A stretch of DNA of 64,000 nt, taken from Gibbula magus. Lineage: Eukaryota; Mollusca; Gastropoda; Trochida; Trochidae. Below are positions 11,310-22,829 of this stretch, piece by piece. Numbering within the stretch: the stretch's first letter is position 1; each line of letters opens with the position of its first letter. The notes under the pieces were generated by a model. The model was not told the origin of the DNA. It saw nothing but the letters and a program-made list of their open reading frames with translations, and made no database searches. Position numbers and translations under genes: made by a program. The DNA lies in NCBI GenBank assembly GCA_936450465.1, contig OW388301.1, forward strand, positions 21,991,523 through 22,055,522, in the 5' to 3' direction.

Positions 11310-11445
11310 ACGTTGTATACTTCTCCCCCGGGTAATACGGTCTCATGTACCATCTTTGTACCAGTGTCATCCCTCGCCTGAAGGCTCGGGCGACACTGGT
11401 ACAAAGATGGTACATGAGACCGTATTACCCTCGTGAGAAGCATAC
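11310..11445. repeat. Foldback hairpin 1 (perfect arms of about 39 bp)
   Basis: Arms 11330-11369 and 11391-11430 are perfect reverse complements ('gggtaatacggtctcatg' ... 'catgagaccgtattaccc') around a loop of about 22 bp. The pairing resumes outside a small mismatch bubble ('cgttgtatacttctc' against 'gagaagcatacaact'), giving about 60 bp of stem. No coding capacity. A palindromic MITE or foldback element is the simplest reading. Confidence 0.9.
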
Positions 11446-13660
11446 AACTTATAATGTTTATCATTAAACCTGCTTCAAGTAACTGTACTTCAACTAGTAT
11501 CCAAATAATTCCAAATACGCAATTTCCACACACACACTATGTGTATTTAATTTGTAATGGGGTAACGATCAATTCTTAATTAGCTTCAAGATTTTCAAAA
11601 TGCGTCGTTAAAAGTCATATTGTTAAGATGTACAATTTAATATAAATTTAACAATTTAATCACATGTATAATAACTGTTCTCGCAGCGGATGGTTTTACT
11701 GCAATGATATGCTTAATAGTATCATCTTGTGAAAAGTGTGACGAATATATGACGAATATATGACATAATGCAAGTGTCTTTGTCGGAAACCAGTGATTTT
11801 GTAGGAGGGACCTATCATTATTTCGCAATAGTGTAATAATAGGTGTGCTAATTAAGTAATTAATAACGTTTTTTTTAAATAGTATTTTAATACTTTTGTA
11901 TGTAAATACAACAAAATTTAAATAACATTTTTTAAAAAAAGTTATTAATTACTTAATATATATTACCATTGTGCCATTTTATTTGCGCCTTTTCTTTTCA
12001 TTCGGAGCCGCATTCAAGTTTTATTATTGATAATTGGTACCTCGGTAAACTACGACTTTCTCTAACTCAGGAGTGTAGTGAGATGGGTTTATTGTCCATT
12101 ACTTTGTCGGCTTCTTACCGTTTTCATCTTCACCAGTATCTGCTTATGTTCCAATCGTTGCTCATACCTGTTAAACTTTATACACATGACACCATTCTTA
12201 CCCGATTATTTTTTTTATTGATACAAACAACACAAAATAGATAAAGACTGCCAATCATTTGGCATAATCTGTTCGAAACTCTCCCAGGAAATCACCGAAA
12301 TTTACTTTAACTCACAGACAGTAATGTTTACATATTCTGCCGTCATCCATTTCCCCAATTACACTTAAAATGCAGATGCTTATTACAACTATTATTCCTA
12401 ATATTATTTCCTATTATTGATATTTAATATCATATCCTATAGCTAAATATTGATATGCATACTTCACCGATCAATTTCAATAAGACAAATCATTAGAATT
12501 TGACTAAAATGATTATATTCCTGGAAATCCATAACAATAAGAAAATCTTCATATTTTATATCATTCGAAATAATAAGTTCAAAAAGTACTGCCGAAATTA
12601 TACATTCTAGATTCTACAACAAGCATACATCACTACAGACACTGCCATAATTCGTAATCAAATTGATCTCGTACGAACAGTGATATAAACTTTAATTGAG
12701 GGCAATACAATCATAATAACTAAGTTGCAGATTAATGATGATTGGTAAATAACATAGCGAACAATAATAATATAACACACAAAGAAGGAAAGCCACATTC
12801 TGGTAGAATCAAATATATTTAAATACGTACATACGAATTTAGTTTAGTTGCGAACTTATCACAATACACCGAGGCTTCGCTTAGTTTATAATTCGCTCTG
12901 ACTTGCAAACAGAACATCGTTATGAAAATCAATGTAAGTACTACTAATAAACTTAATTTCCGTAAAATATGTGTTATTTCACAACAAGGGTATTTCAGAA
13001 GTAATCTAAATTTAAAAACTTATTAAATGATCAAGAATCTTTTAACAAAATTATCAAAATGTTCAAAGCCCGAACTTGGACATCTTGCAGCAAAAGCAAA
13101 TCTTTAATGTCCAAGCAGATATTGCCGATTTTGTGCAGCAACCTACTATCAAAAATTTATCTGATCTGGGGATCGGTAATTAATACTTTTGGACACTGGG
13201 GGCGTTCACTACCCGGTCGTTCCGGTTTTTAAAAAAACATGCATGACAGTCCCGCATCTCAACATCGGCGTCTCCTAATTTCGTGGTGTGTCTTTCTTAG
13301 CGTAATCCCTTCATTTCACGCTCTCGTTCTGGCAACACTGCGGCGCCCTGTGAGCCTGATACTTGTGATTTTTTTCTCGTTTTGAATTTTTATTACAGAT
13401 GTTGCAAAGTACCTAAAATATATGTTATAGGATGTATCGCTAGCCCAACAAACATTCTTTTATTAGCTTTATTTTCATTTTGCGATGGAATATTCCTTTA
13501 ACAATATATTCAGGGGGGATCTTAAGGGCCCTTTCAAGAGAGTTCACTTATATTAGGGTGGCTAATATTATTCCACAAAAGAAATAAATGAACGGCTTGA
13601 TGCTTTACTTTAAAAAAATCTTTGGTAAACTCTCAGAAATGGCTTTATTTCCTTTGACAG
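11446..13660. other. AT-rich DNA, no gene seen
   Basis: No domain-bearing frame or splice-flanked exon was found. A short inverted pair, 'attaagtaattaataacgtt' near 11852 and 'gttattaattacttaatat' near 11942, is present. The end of this stretch is the polypyrimidine tract and acceptor of the sushi exon. Confidence 0.5.
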
Positions 13661-13852
13661 CTCACAACTGCATCGATCTCCCTGCACCGATAAATGGCAA
13701 CATGAGCTGCAAGGAGTTGAGCAAAGGTAAGACGTGTGACGTCACGTGCAACCCGACTCATGACATCGCTCCAGCCAGCTTCATGACTACGTCATTCCTT
13801 TGTGATAAGGCGACTGGTCGATGGAACAGTGATAGAATTCCAAAATGCTCAG
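13661..13852 (+). CDS. Sushi (CCP/SCR) domain exon
   Basis: A 192-bp exon bounded by acceptor 'tttgacag' and donor 'gtacg', phase 1 at both ends. It encodes one complete sushi module: HNCIDLPAPINGNMSC, then GKTCDVTC, then a C-terminal FLCDKATGRWNSDRIPKC with the conserved Trp and final Cys. Sushi domains are extracellular disulfide-bonded protein-binding modules and are typically encoded by single 1-1 exons. The next recognisable plus-strand exon is 24 kb downstream with the same phase. It may belong to the same receptor gene, with the intervening DNA being intron filled by transposons, or to another sushi gene truncated by rearrangement. Confidence 0.87.
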
Positions 13853-14267
13853 GTACGAAACATGTTATGTATTTATTCACACGTGTTTCAAGTCTTAACT
13901 TTCAAGCGAAATTCCTGCTCATTAAGTAACGTATTCTTGCGACTGCCTTTCCTGAATCTCGCAATACCCCACTATTGGACATAAATTTATTGATAGTTCA
14001 TCAAAATCATTGTTACAAGTTACAACATCAACATCAGATGCCAAAATAACTATACCGCAATCATTGACGTTGTATAAATCAAAATAGCTACAATGAAGAC
14101 ACCAGCCAGTCATCAAAATAACTGTCGTCAAATGAAATTTGGTCGGTTGCTATGTGCAAGGCACCTATTTTTTTCCAAAATGCCGGTGATATTCTGAAAT
14201 TATCTTTGAAAGTACTCACGACCTCAGTTTCCGTTCAGGAGCCGTTCACGGTACGCGTGTAATAAAT
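13853..14267. other. Putative intron start, nothing recognisable
   Basis: Sequence after the donor of the sushi exon. No exon or element was recognised before the dispersed repeat at 14268. Confidence 0.45.
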
Positions 14268-14830
14268 ATTCTAAAAAACTAGGATTGCCACAGGCAATAC
14301 TTAGGTCTTCAAGCCTTCTGCTTGACCTTGAAACCCATGTTTGACTTAAATTCTTATTGATTAATAACTTGTTCTTCTTTCAAATGATATATGAAGCATA
14401 TCTCTATCTTCAGTAGTAGAAACTTGCCCTCAGTAAATGTGAAAATTACTTTTTATTAGACCTCTACATTATATTCCTCATTATTATGACAGAACGGTTA
14501 ATATTTTCATCATAAGATGGCACATAGAAAATGTAATCCTTTAATTTCATTTGAAGTATATGTAATAATCATTTAGATTATATACATAATAAATGGGTTA
14601 TGCTGTACTGAATATTCAAGAAATTACTCAAAATGCGTATTTTGGGACCTCGATACGACATTAGGGATGTTTGAAGCTGAACTAAACACTTTTTTTATGG
14701 AAGGAAGCAATGGAAAAGTTGTTGTTCTTGAAAGTGTGCAAAGGTACAAGTGTCCAATAAATAAACATACCCTGTATCTAGAAAGTTTCTAGTGCGTATC
14801 TAGAAACTTTCTAGAAATATTTCGTTCATA
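14268..14830 (+). repeat. Dispersed repeat family A, 5' portion
   Basis: Matches 62812-63310 from 'aactaggattgccacaggc' through 'ggttaatattttcat' and 'ctgaatattcaagaaa' to 'gttgttcttgaa'. The start contains a short hairpin (ATTGCC aca GGCAAT). The copy ends at 14778-14822 in 'tctagaaactttctag' repeats. The rest of the element is missing here but is found at 35646-36660, which also begins with those repeats. Confidence 0.75.
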
Positions 14831-16637
14831 TTCCGAAACTACATGTTGACTTTAATTTGCCATAATTTGGCATAATTTCAACAATGTTACTCAACTAGAA
14901 TAGCAGGAAATTGATGTTTAGTTTCGTGGTATCCTCGTTATAACGCGCCCCGTTGGACTGCTCAAGGGCAGTCAAATTACACCAGTCCCTGTTTTAAGCT
15001 TCAAACTGTACTGCCCATGCAGTCATCTATTGTAGCTGGCAAGTTAACCAATAACAGATATTTAGCGACGATAGATGTAAATGTGTGTTTGTTTTAGAAG
15101 AATTATAATTGTAGACAATGTAAGTGGGTTAAAGTGAGACCTCAGCGATATCAACTAGCGACTCAAACTGATCCTGTACACATTTCAATGAATATATTAT
15201 GACAAATTTACAATCATTGACATTCTACATTCTATATCATGAGCCATTTTACAAAACAATTACTAGTTTCATTGCTTTGACATCGTCCAAACATGTAAGT
15301 CAACAAACAATCTATTATAGAATATTTTAAAATATGTAATACCATAGCTCATGTCTGATTTTGATATATTAATAAAACGAAAATCGAAATACAACATGTA
15401 CATGTTCTTTTATGACACAGCCATCAGTATTTTCCAAAATATCATGCCTCGAAGCAGCAATTATTAGGGAATTAGAAAAGGATTAAAACACCATATTCAT
15501 ATCTTCTCTCACTATCATCGGTATTATTGCTTCCTTTATGTCACATTTGTTATTTTTATTGAAGCGTTGACATTAGCTCTCAGCTTGTTTGCCAATCCAT
15601 TTTAATGAATAAAACATGTTTTGTGATTTGTTTTGTTTTGTGTTATAATGTATGTTATGTGTAATAAAGTATAAAAACAGTCCACGTCACGGGGAGCGAT
15701 ATGTATATGATCATTCATATAGGGAAAATACCGATGTTTATCAACACTGTAACATCTTGACATATTTTGTGTAAATCACTAGTATATGAACGGGTCAATG
15801 TCAGCTTGACATGACCATCATCCTTGGAACATGACACCGTCAAAACAACTCTCTACTCAAACTTCCTTTTCAATTACTAGCTACACTCACCCCCAGAAGT
15901 CTGTCATTGTGCAATCAACCGAGCGACACATGTACGTTGCGTGTACAACCGAAATGCTTTTCATGGTCAAAGGGGCATAATTCAAATATCCCCTTTTGAA
16001 ACTCATTTTTCTTTCTTTAAAGTTGAAATCCGCCTAAACTTAAGAACTTACACATTTAAATTTTGGACATAAGGGACTTCATATATAAAGAAAGATATTA
16101 GACCCACAAGGCAAAACATTGACATCTATGATATTGAATATATGAGTAATTGTACATTCAATGTTTGTTACAAAAGCAATTTTAAACCAATGGTCCCAAA
16201 AGTACACTTAAATTTATATTCTCAAACTTATATGGCGTGTACATGTTGTCTTTATAATGATACCTAACGTGTGAAGATGCTTCGAACAGAACAAAAGTTA
16301 TTAGACATGCAATAAATAGACGTTGAAATGTATCACCAGTTGACAGTTGGTATGAACACGGCTGTGCACAGCGAGACTAATAGTTGCCGATGATCAAATA
16401 TTTTTTTCATCAACCCCAGGGGAAACAGTTAAACTCCGGTGTTGCATCAACTGTTTTAGTAGATTTAATCATGAGTAAAATCATGGTGACACCTCACTGA
16501 AATAAAACATTAAGTGTTATTTAACTTCAGAAAGTTCGTCACCAAAACGTGAAATACTCTCATTATTGATAACAAAAAATTATAATAGGCTGTGTTTGTT
16601 GTAGGTTCATGCACATCACGTAACTATATAAAATATA
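14831..16637. other. AT-rich DNA, no gene seen
   Basis: No exon, RNA gene or repeat copy with a counterpart in the window was recognised. Open frames are short and stop-rich in all readings. Confidence 0.45.
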
Positions 16638-17492
16638 GAGCTATGGGCTCTGTAGCTCATTAGGCTGTATATACTAATTCACATTTTAAACACAATTTAA
16701 ATGCACTTTATATGGAGACCTTACCCGTCTGACCTATCTTTGAGGCCAGAGATAAAATCCCCTATAAATAAAGACACTCTTGAAGATTTAATTCATTACC
16801 TTTGTTTCCTTCAAATTACCTCCCTTTAAAGAGCATATACAGTCTCAATGAAATAGCTTTTCAGACCATGACGTCTGTGACCTATATTTGGGGTCGCAGG
16901 ATCACAAAATCTACAATTTAGAATCCTCATTGGCCAACGAGTCTGCACACGACTTTTCAGCTCTCTAGACCTTTTGGAACTGGAGAAGAAGATGAAAAAT
17001 GTTTTTTAAGGTTGTGATCCTTGTGACCCTATTTGGGGTCAGGGGGTCGCGAAATCTACAATTTAAAATTCATTTTAGCCAAGGAGTCTGCACACAACAT
17101 TTTAGCTCTCTAGACCTTTAGGAACTGGAGAAGAAGATGAACATAGGTTTTTGGGATTGTGACCCCCTTTGAGGTCACGGGGCCATGAAATCTACAATGT
17201 AGAATCCCAATTAGCCAAGGAGTCTGCACACAACATTTCAGCTCTCTAGACCTTTTGGAACTGGAGAAGAAGATGAAAATAGGTTTTTGGGATTGTGACC
17301 CCTGTGACCCCATTTGAGGTCACGGGGCCATGAAATCTTCACTTTAGAATCCCCATTAGCCAAGGAGTCTGCACACACAATTTCAGCTCCATAGACCAAG
17401 TGGTTCTGGAGAAGACGGACGGACGGACGGACGACGGACACCATGCCATGCCATAAGCCCACCGGGCCTTTCAGGCAAGATAAGCTAATGAT
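16638..17492 (-). mobile_element. Element B copy 1, with about four 145-bp satellite monomers
   Basis: Reverse-strand copy of the element seen at 49045-49545 and 59958-61480. The 5' end (17492 side) carries 'gcctgaaaggcccggtgggc', 'tatggcatggcatggtgtcc' and a (gtcc)n run. The middle has about four monomers containing 'ctctagaccttttggaactg' and 'ggagtctgcacacaac'. The 3' end carries 'gagctacagagcccatagct'. No protein is encoded. Elements with conserved ends around a tandem array resemble non-autonomous Helentron/HINE or 'pearl' elements of molluscs. Confidence 0.75.
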
Positions 17493-18235
17493 ATGTTATA
17501 TTAATATCAGGTATAAAAGGACGTAAGTACTAAATCCTGCGTTCCAATGTTCTTGGCGTTTACAATGTATAAAACACTCACTCACTGCGTTTTTTGTGGT
17601 AATGCTATCTTTTTAATACTCTTTATTGCACTAACGAGGTCTCTGGGATTAATGTTCTATGCTTAGGTGAATTCAAAAAATATATTGACTTCGTATTGTA
17701 AGTGATAAGGAAACTACAATCCATATCACACATTGTATAACCCATCGAATCCTAAATGCCCATCACACATTTAATAAGAACCATTTTACGATTACCTGTT
17801 TGCCCGTTTTCCTAGCCTAAAGTAGTTGTAGAAATGAGAGAACGAGGCCACTTCATCCAATGTTAGCTCTATGGGAGATTGGGTATCCACACAGGGTATC
17901 CACACGATTGAGAAATCCCCATCTATTATAGTATCTTATGTCAGCGTGCTATGACGAGCCGGGAAATCCCCATCTATATATAGTAACTGATGTCATCATC
18001 CTAAGACAAGTCTTGACATGTTGATCTATCATTCATGTGATTCGTTTTTGTTTTTGAGGCTGTCGAGTACTTTGACTGGTTATAACAAGATTATACAATT
18101 TCTATTTACATTTTATTACCCCCGTAGATACAAGTGCACCTTTACATAGTATTTATTTACAGTTTCTGAACATTAGAAGCTTTGACCCAGGAATTGAATT
18201 TCTTAGGCCAATGAATCCATTTAAGATCATGTTGT
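17493..18235. other. No gene seen
   Basis: Intervening DNA before the Polinton integrase. Two short related segments ('gagaaatccccatctat' near 17919, 'gggaaatccccatctat' near 17961) are the only notable repeats. Confidence 0.4.
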
Positions 18236-19150
18236 TTATTCAGTCCCCTTCCTCAGGTCTTCAGTACTGTCTTGTTTTACTTTCCATACATCATCATCTC
18301 GTATGTCAACCTTTTGAAGTTCGGATTTGTAGAAGGTGCCCTGGATCTCATCACCATCATAGTCCTTGACCTTGTACAGAGGCAGTCCATCCCGTAGTAT
18401 TTTCCTGGAGATGGTGAATATTTCCCCTGTCCATTTCTCGTTGTATTCTCTACTGAATATATTCCGGAGATAAGTGAGTCTAACTTTATCTCCTAGTTTG
18501 AAACGCCACCAGATATTAGTTCCCTTGCTTTTGGTCAGTTTAGAAGGACGCATACTGATTGTTTTATGATAAGTTTCATTGTAACTTTCGACAAATCTTT
18601 GTAGTTGGTTCAAATATCTATAGGACTGTTTGTGAGTGAAATATCAATAAAATCGGGTCTTGATGGTTTTCAAAACACGTTCTGCCACTAAAGCTTTAGT
18701 TGGTGAGAAGATGTTTAATATCTCACTTCTTCAGTAGTGACTGAAATTCTTTAGCACAGAACTCTTGACCACAATCTGTTCTTATCCGTGTAGGTTGTCT
18801 GCCTTCCTCAAGGATGCTATCAAGGGCTTTGGCAACAGTCCAACCTTTCTTGTCCATCAATGGTCTCAGCCATAGGTGTTTAGAGAACACATCAATGACC
18901 CCTAGTACATAGACTTTTCCATTATTATACTTTGAAAAAAATATCAATGGGATCAGCTGACCATTAATCTTCCATCCCAGTAACGACTATCTTATTTCTA
19001 GCAAAAGTTCTTCTAACAGGACGTTGAAGACTGTAAGCTTCTTGTCTCTGTAGCCACTTGTGATCTTGTATTTGCTCAAAACATATTTTCCAGCTCTTCT
19101 TACATATCTGTATAACTCCTGAAAAGCAAGCATGACGTGAAGGATCGTAG
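18236..19150 (-). pseudogene. Polinton/Maverick integrase, broken
   Basis: On the minus strand the pieces read in order. Near 19090-18960 is an N-terminal zinc-region tail and the first catalytic stretch (WSADLID). At 18947-18723 is the core (VLGVIDVFSKHLWLRPL and RTDCGQEF with the second Asp). Near 18690 comes ALVAERVLKTIK with the candidate catalytic Glu. At 18613-18236 is the C-terminal part (FVESYNETYHKT, then a chromo/SH3-like FKLGDKVRLTYLRNIFSREY, DGDEIQGTFYKSELQK). At least two frame changes and one in-frame stop interrupt it. The family is a retroviral-type DDE integrase used by Polintons to insert their DNA. The adjacent polymerase B supports this assignment. Confidence 0.82.
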
Positions 19151-19267
19151 TAGATCTTCTTTAAATATGTTTCCTAGATCATGTTAACTCGTCCTATGTC
19201 TCGTGTCGAATGATAAAAATCGTGTTTGATTTCGCCTTATATACACATTTCATTTGTCAGAATACTC

Positions 19268-19346
19268 AGTCTCCTTCCTCCTCATTTTCCTCCTCCTCCT
19301 CCTCCTCCTCCTCCTCACTCCTCCTCCTCCCCTTCCTCCTCCTCAT
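19268..19346. repeat. (TCC)n-rich low-complexity tract
   Basis: A cctcctcctc run that, read on the minus strand, gives a Glu-rich tail to the small acidic ORF beside it. Confidence 0.8.
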
Positions 19347-19547
19347 GATCAGAATCTATTAGATCCATATCAATATGAGATAAGATCTTTGTCTTGTAAG
19401 GTCTCAACAACCGTTTGACTTCAGAATCTATGCTTTCATAAATCTGAAGAGAAGGTTCTCCTGAAAGTCTAAGCTGCTTGATAACATAAACAACCCGGAT
19501 TGCGGCGGAGGCAGCGGTGGTGATGATGGTTGATATTTAAATGACAT
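19324..19547 (-). pseudogene. Small acidic protein between polymerase B and integrase
   Basis: Reading from ATG 19547 on the minus strand gives MSFKYQPSSPPLPPPQSG. A frameshift near 19490 then leads to a frame with VIKQLRLSGEPSLQIYE, EVKRLLRPYKTKILSHI and a Glu-rich end (DSDHEEEEGEEEE). It lies between polB and the integrase in the same orientation, so it is probably a Polinton-borne accessory gene remnant. I do not recognise its function. Confidence 0.45.
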
Positions 19548-19583
19548 TTCATGTTGGACAGTTTTGAAAATTTCTTACAAACT

Positions 19584-20962
19584 TTACTTCTTTAACAGTT
19601 GATCAATCCTCCAGTGTCCATAGGCCAAGCTTGTGATCCCATCATCCAACAGGTATCTCTTGTCATCAAAAGGGCGTAATCCTAGCTTGTTAAGCTGGAC
19701 GTTGTACAGGTCGTGTCCATAGCTCATAATCTGAGGCATTTGTAACATGTGTGTTTGTTTCTCAAACAAGCACTGTTTATAATGTTTGTGTTTTGTGTGA
19801 TGTTTAACTACAGACTTTTTGATACCCTTGGCTGTTTTCTTCTCCGTCAAAATTATTTGTGCAGTCTCTTTATCCTTCACCTCATTGATCAGAGAATACA
19901 TTTTCGATTTGAGACCCGCGAATTCGTAGATTGGAAGACCATGAGTCTCATCCTTCATTTTTCTCAGAACCTTCTTGTTCTCTAAGCTGTACAGATAATG
20001 GTCAGAGGGGTAGTCAGAGAAATCAAACAGATGTTGGTCCTCAGCCATGCCTTCATAGATGTTCTCAGTTTGGATAGAGTATCAGATCATCAATACCAGT
20101 AAAATGTAATTTAGCATTAGGGCCATACCTGTTCTTGATGTAATTATAATGGAAATCGTACATCAAGATCTTGGAGATGTCCAATATGAAAAATCCCACA
20201 TAGATTGGTCTGTTGAGATATAGTTTCTGCTTCAACATATGGATAGCCAACAGATCTTCATTGAAGATGCGGAAGGCATGGAATAAAGGTTTGCTGATTA
20301 GTTTCTGAGCTCTCTTCTCTCCTTGAACCAACGTAACGTTGACTCTCTTCCGCAGGTTCTCCATGGTCTTGCCAAACACCGAATTATTATTAACTTTGAA
20401 AAAAATCTTTCTCAAACTTGTTCTTGGCCTGTTTCCTCAATTCTGTGTTGAAGTTGATGTATGGCCTCAACAAGGGCTCTTGTTGAAATATCAGAGCTCA
20501 GTGAACCTTGGTGACTCGCGTGCCTAAAGAGAGGTAAAACTTTAAATTTTCTGTAGTGGACTACATATTTCTGTTTAGATTGTAGGTTGGGAACAAGTTT
20601 CTCTGTGCTGGCTATCATGGAGCTCACGTGGATAGTCAAAATCCACCTCAAATATATATCCCTCTGGGGCATCATCTGGTATTTGGTCGAGGTTAAGTAT
20701 TTCATCTATCAATTTGAAGCCAGAGATTGGGAGTGCTTGTGACATTACCCATCCATAGAGATTGTTGGCATCTGAATACATGATGTGCTTGTTTGTCTGG
20801 TTCGGGTTATAATCAGGAACTCCAGGATGATTAGCTTTGGCATACCGATGCGTAATCATGGAAATACCTGCCCGCAGTCCTTGCTCGATGATCAGATGCA
20901 TGTCAATATCAGTGAGAAGCTCAAGTTGGTTTAGATGTGGATCAAACAGACACAACGCGAAA
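19584..20962 (-). pseudogene. Polinton/Maverick protein-primed DNA polymerase B, degenerate
   Basis: Four consecutive minus-strand frames (20955-20575, 20705-20412, 20415-20065, 20048-19584) together cover the palm and C-terminus of a family B2 polymerase. Recognisable pieces are GISMITHRYAKANHPGVPDY, the motif-A-like YSDANNLYGWVMSQALP, EKLVPNLQSKQKYVVHYRK, the motif-B region NNSVFGKTMENLRKR, and the late NRPIYVGFFILDISK with LMYDFHY. At the motif C position TGIDDL stands where two Asp flanking one residue are expected, so one metal ligand appears lost. The N-terminal exonuclease and terminal-protein region are missing upstream of 20962. It would replicate the element; this copy is dead. Confidence 0.85.
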
Positions 20963-22390
20963 TAAGATCTTTTTTACTTTCATGTTATTAATTATAAGTT
21001 AATGACATTGCCAAGTTGATGACCGAATGATGTTTTTATATCATTCAAATGTAAAACAAGAACTCATTTTAGTCGCTGTAGGTCTTTATTTCTTTGTGCA
21101 AAACGAAATGCTGTAGGTATTAAGAAAGCCTCTATTGATTAGATGATATTAGATGTACCATTATGACTATCATCATCATAACACTACAACCAAATTTGGA
21201 GTATTTACACTGTTTAGTGCAATTTGGAGCAAAGGCTTGTAATAACTGCTCAAAGTATATAATGCTCATAAATTCAATATCACGTGACCAAAAATAGAAA
21301 TGTTGTAGGCATAAAAACAACCTTTATTGATATCAGATGTACCACTGTGACTTTCATCATCATAATACTTCAACCAAATTTTGGGTTTTTACACTGTTTA
21401 GTGCAAGTTGGAGCTGTTATTACAATTTAGAGCTGTTATTACAATTTGGAGCAGTTATTACAATATCAATTAATTCAATTACAATATGAATTAATTCAAT
21501 ATCATGTGACCAAAAATAAAAATGCTGTAGGCATAAAAAAAACTTTATTGATATCAGATGTACCATTGTGACTATCATCATCATAATACTTCAACCAAAT
21601 GTTGGCTATTTCCACTCTATAGTGCAATTTTGAGCTGTTATTACAATTTGGAGCAGTTATCACAATTTGGAGCAAAGGCTTGCTCCAAATTGTAATAACT
21701 GCTCCAAATTGTAATAATGCTCATAAATCCAATATCATGTGACCAAAAATATCCAAACGGACCAAATTCGGAAAAAGATCTATCTGACTTTCATGTCATT
21801 ATTTGAAAATTAATGACATTACCATGTTGATGATCGAATGAATCTTTATGTCATTTAAGTGTGAAATAAGAATTCATTTCAGTCGCAGTAGGTCTTTATT
21901 TGTTTATGCAAAAACCAAAGGCTGTAGGCGTAAATAAATCTCTATTGATATTATATGAACCATTGTGACTGTCATCATCGAAACATTACAACTAGTTTTC
22001 AGTTATATACACTTGTAATTGCTATTTGGAGCTGTTATTACAATTTGGAGCAAGTACTCCATTTTGGAGCAAAGGCTTGCTCCAAATTGTAATACTTGAT
22101 CAAAATTGTAATCACCAATGTAAATATCTGATATTGTATTTTAGTTTTCAGACAGTATACATGAACGACAATCAGGACTATTACATTATCAATCTGCCAT
22201 GATACAATAATTAGTAAATATTATAGTAATAAAATATAACTTTTATAATATAATTGGGTGACATAATTTTCTCTTGAAATGAGACTTTCATCTTTCATCA
22301 AATGTTTATCGACATTTATTTTTAGATACATTGTATTTACAACTAGAATCAACTCAACCATAACATCAAGATTAAATCTACACTAACACA
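20963..22390. repeat. Minisatellite-rich region, 'ttattacaatttggagca' units
   Basis: Short units of about 17 bp (attacaatttggagca and its complement tgctccaaattgtaat) recur from 21217 to 22110, partly as inverted clusters around 'gagcaaaggcttgctc'. They sit in a larger unit of about 300-800 bp (compare 20963-21230, 21320-21470, 21535-21720 and 21770-22110, each with 'tattgatatcagatgtacca' or a variant). The same 17-mer reappears on the far side of the hexamer array at 32815-32985. No gene seen. Confidence 0.75.
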
Positions 22391-22566
22391 TGAAATCTCC
22401 AAATGGCATATCCACTTGTATCTGAATCTATACCTACGCATACAGTTACGTTTACAGACACATCTACCTCTCCATCAACACCTTGATCTACGCGTACCTC
22501 TGTGTGTACCTTTACATCTACACCATCATATACATCTACACTTACACCTAAATATTCATTTAAAGG
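22391..22566. repeat. Left part of the TCTACA-type hexamer array
   Basis: Degenerate 'atctacacttacacctaaat'-like sequence with a six-base periodicity. It is interrupted to the right by the LINE insertion cluster and resumes at 27115. Confidence 0.65.
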
Positions 22567-22829
22567 AAGATCTAAATCTGTAGATAAAGATACATGTATG
22601 CATCTAAAACTTAGTCTACCGTTACTTTTTTTTTTTGTAATGGATAGTGAGGATAGAACAGGAGAAAGTGGACAGGTACAGGGTGCAGAAGTAGAAAGGA
22701 ACTCACGGTAAATTATCAATTTTGAATAGACATGACCATTTACTTTGAAAACTGGGGTCATCCTGCGAACATATATATGTTTCCAAGTGGTAATGGTGTT
22801 CTATGAAGTGTATTAAATGGTTGAAATTT
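22567..22829. repeat. Left copy of a direct repeat of about 262 bp flanking the plus-strand LINE
   Basis: Nearly identical to 25004-25264: one 2-bp indel after the T11 tract (22626-22636) and one substitution near 22810. It ends exactly where the 5'-truncated LINE begins, and its partner starts directly after the LINE poly(A). This is the configuration of a target-site duplication, though far longer than is usual. Confidence 0.88.
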
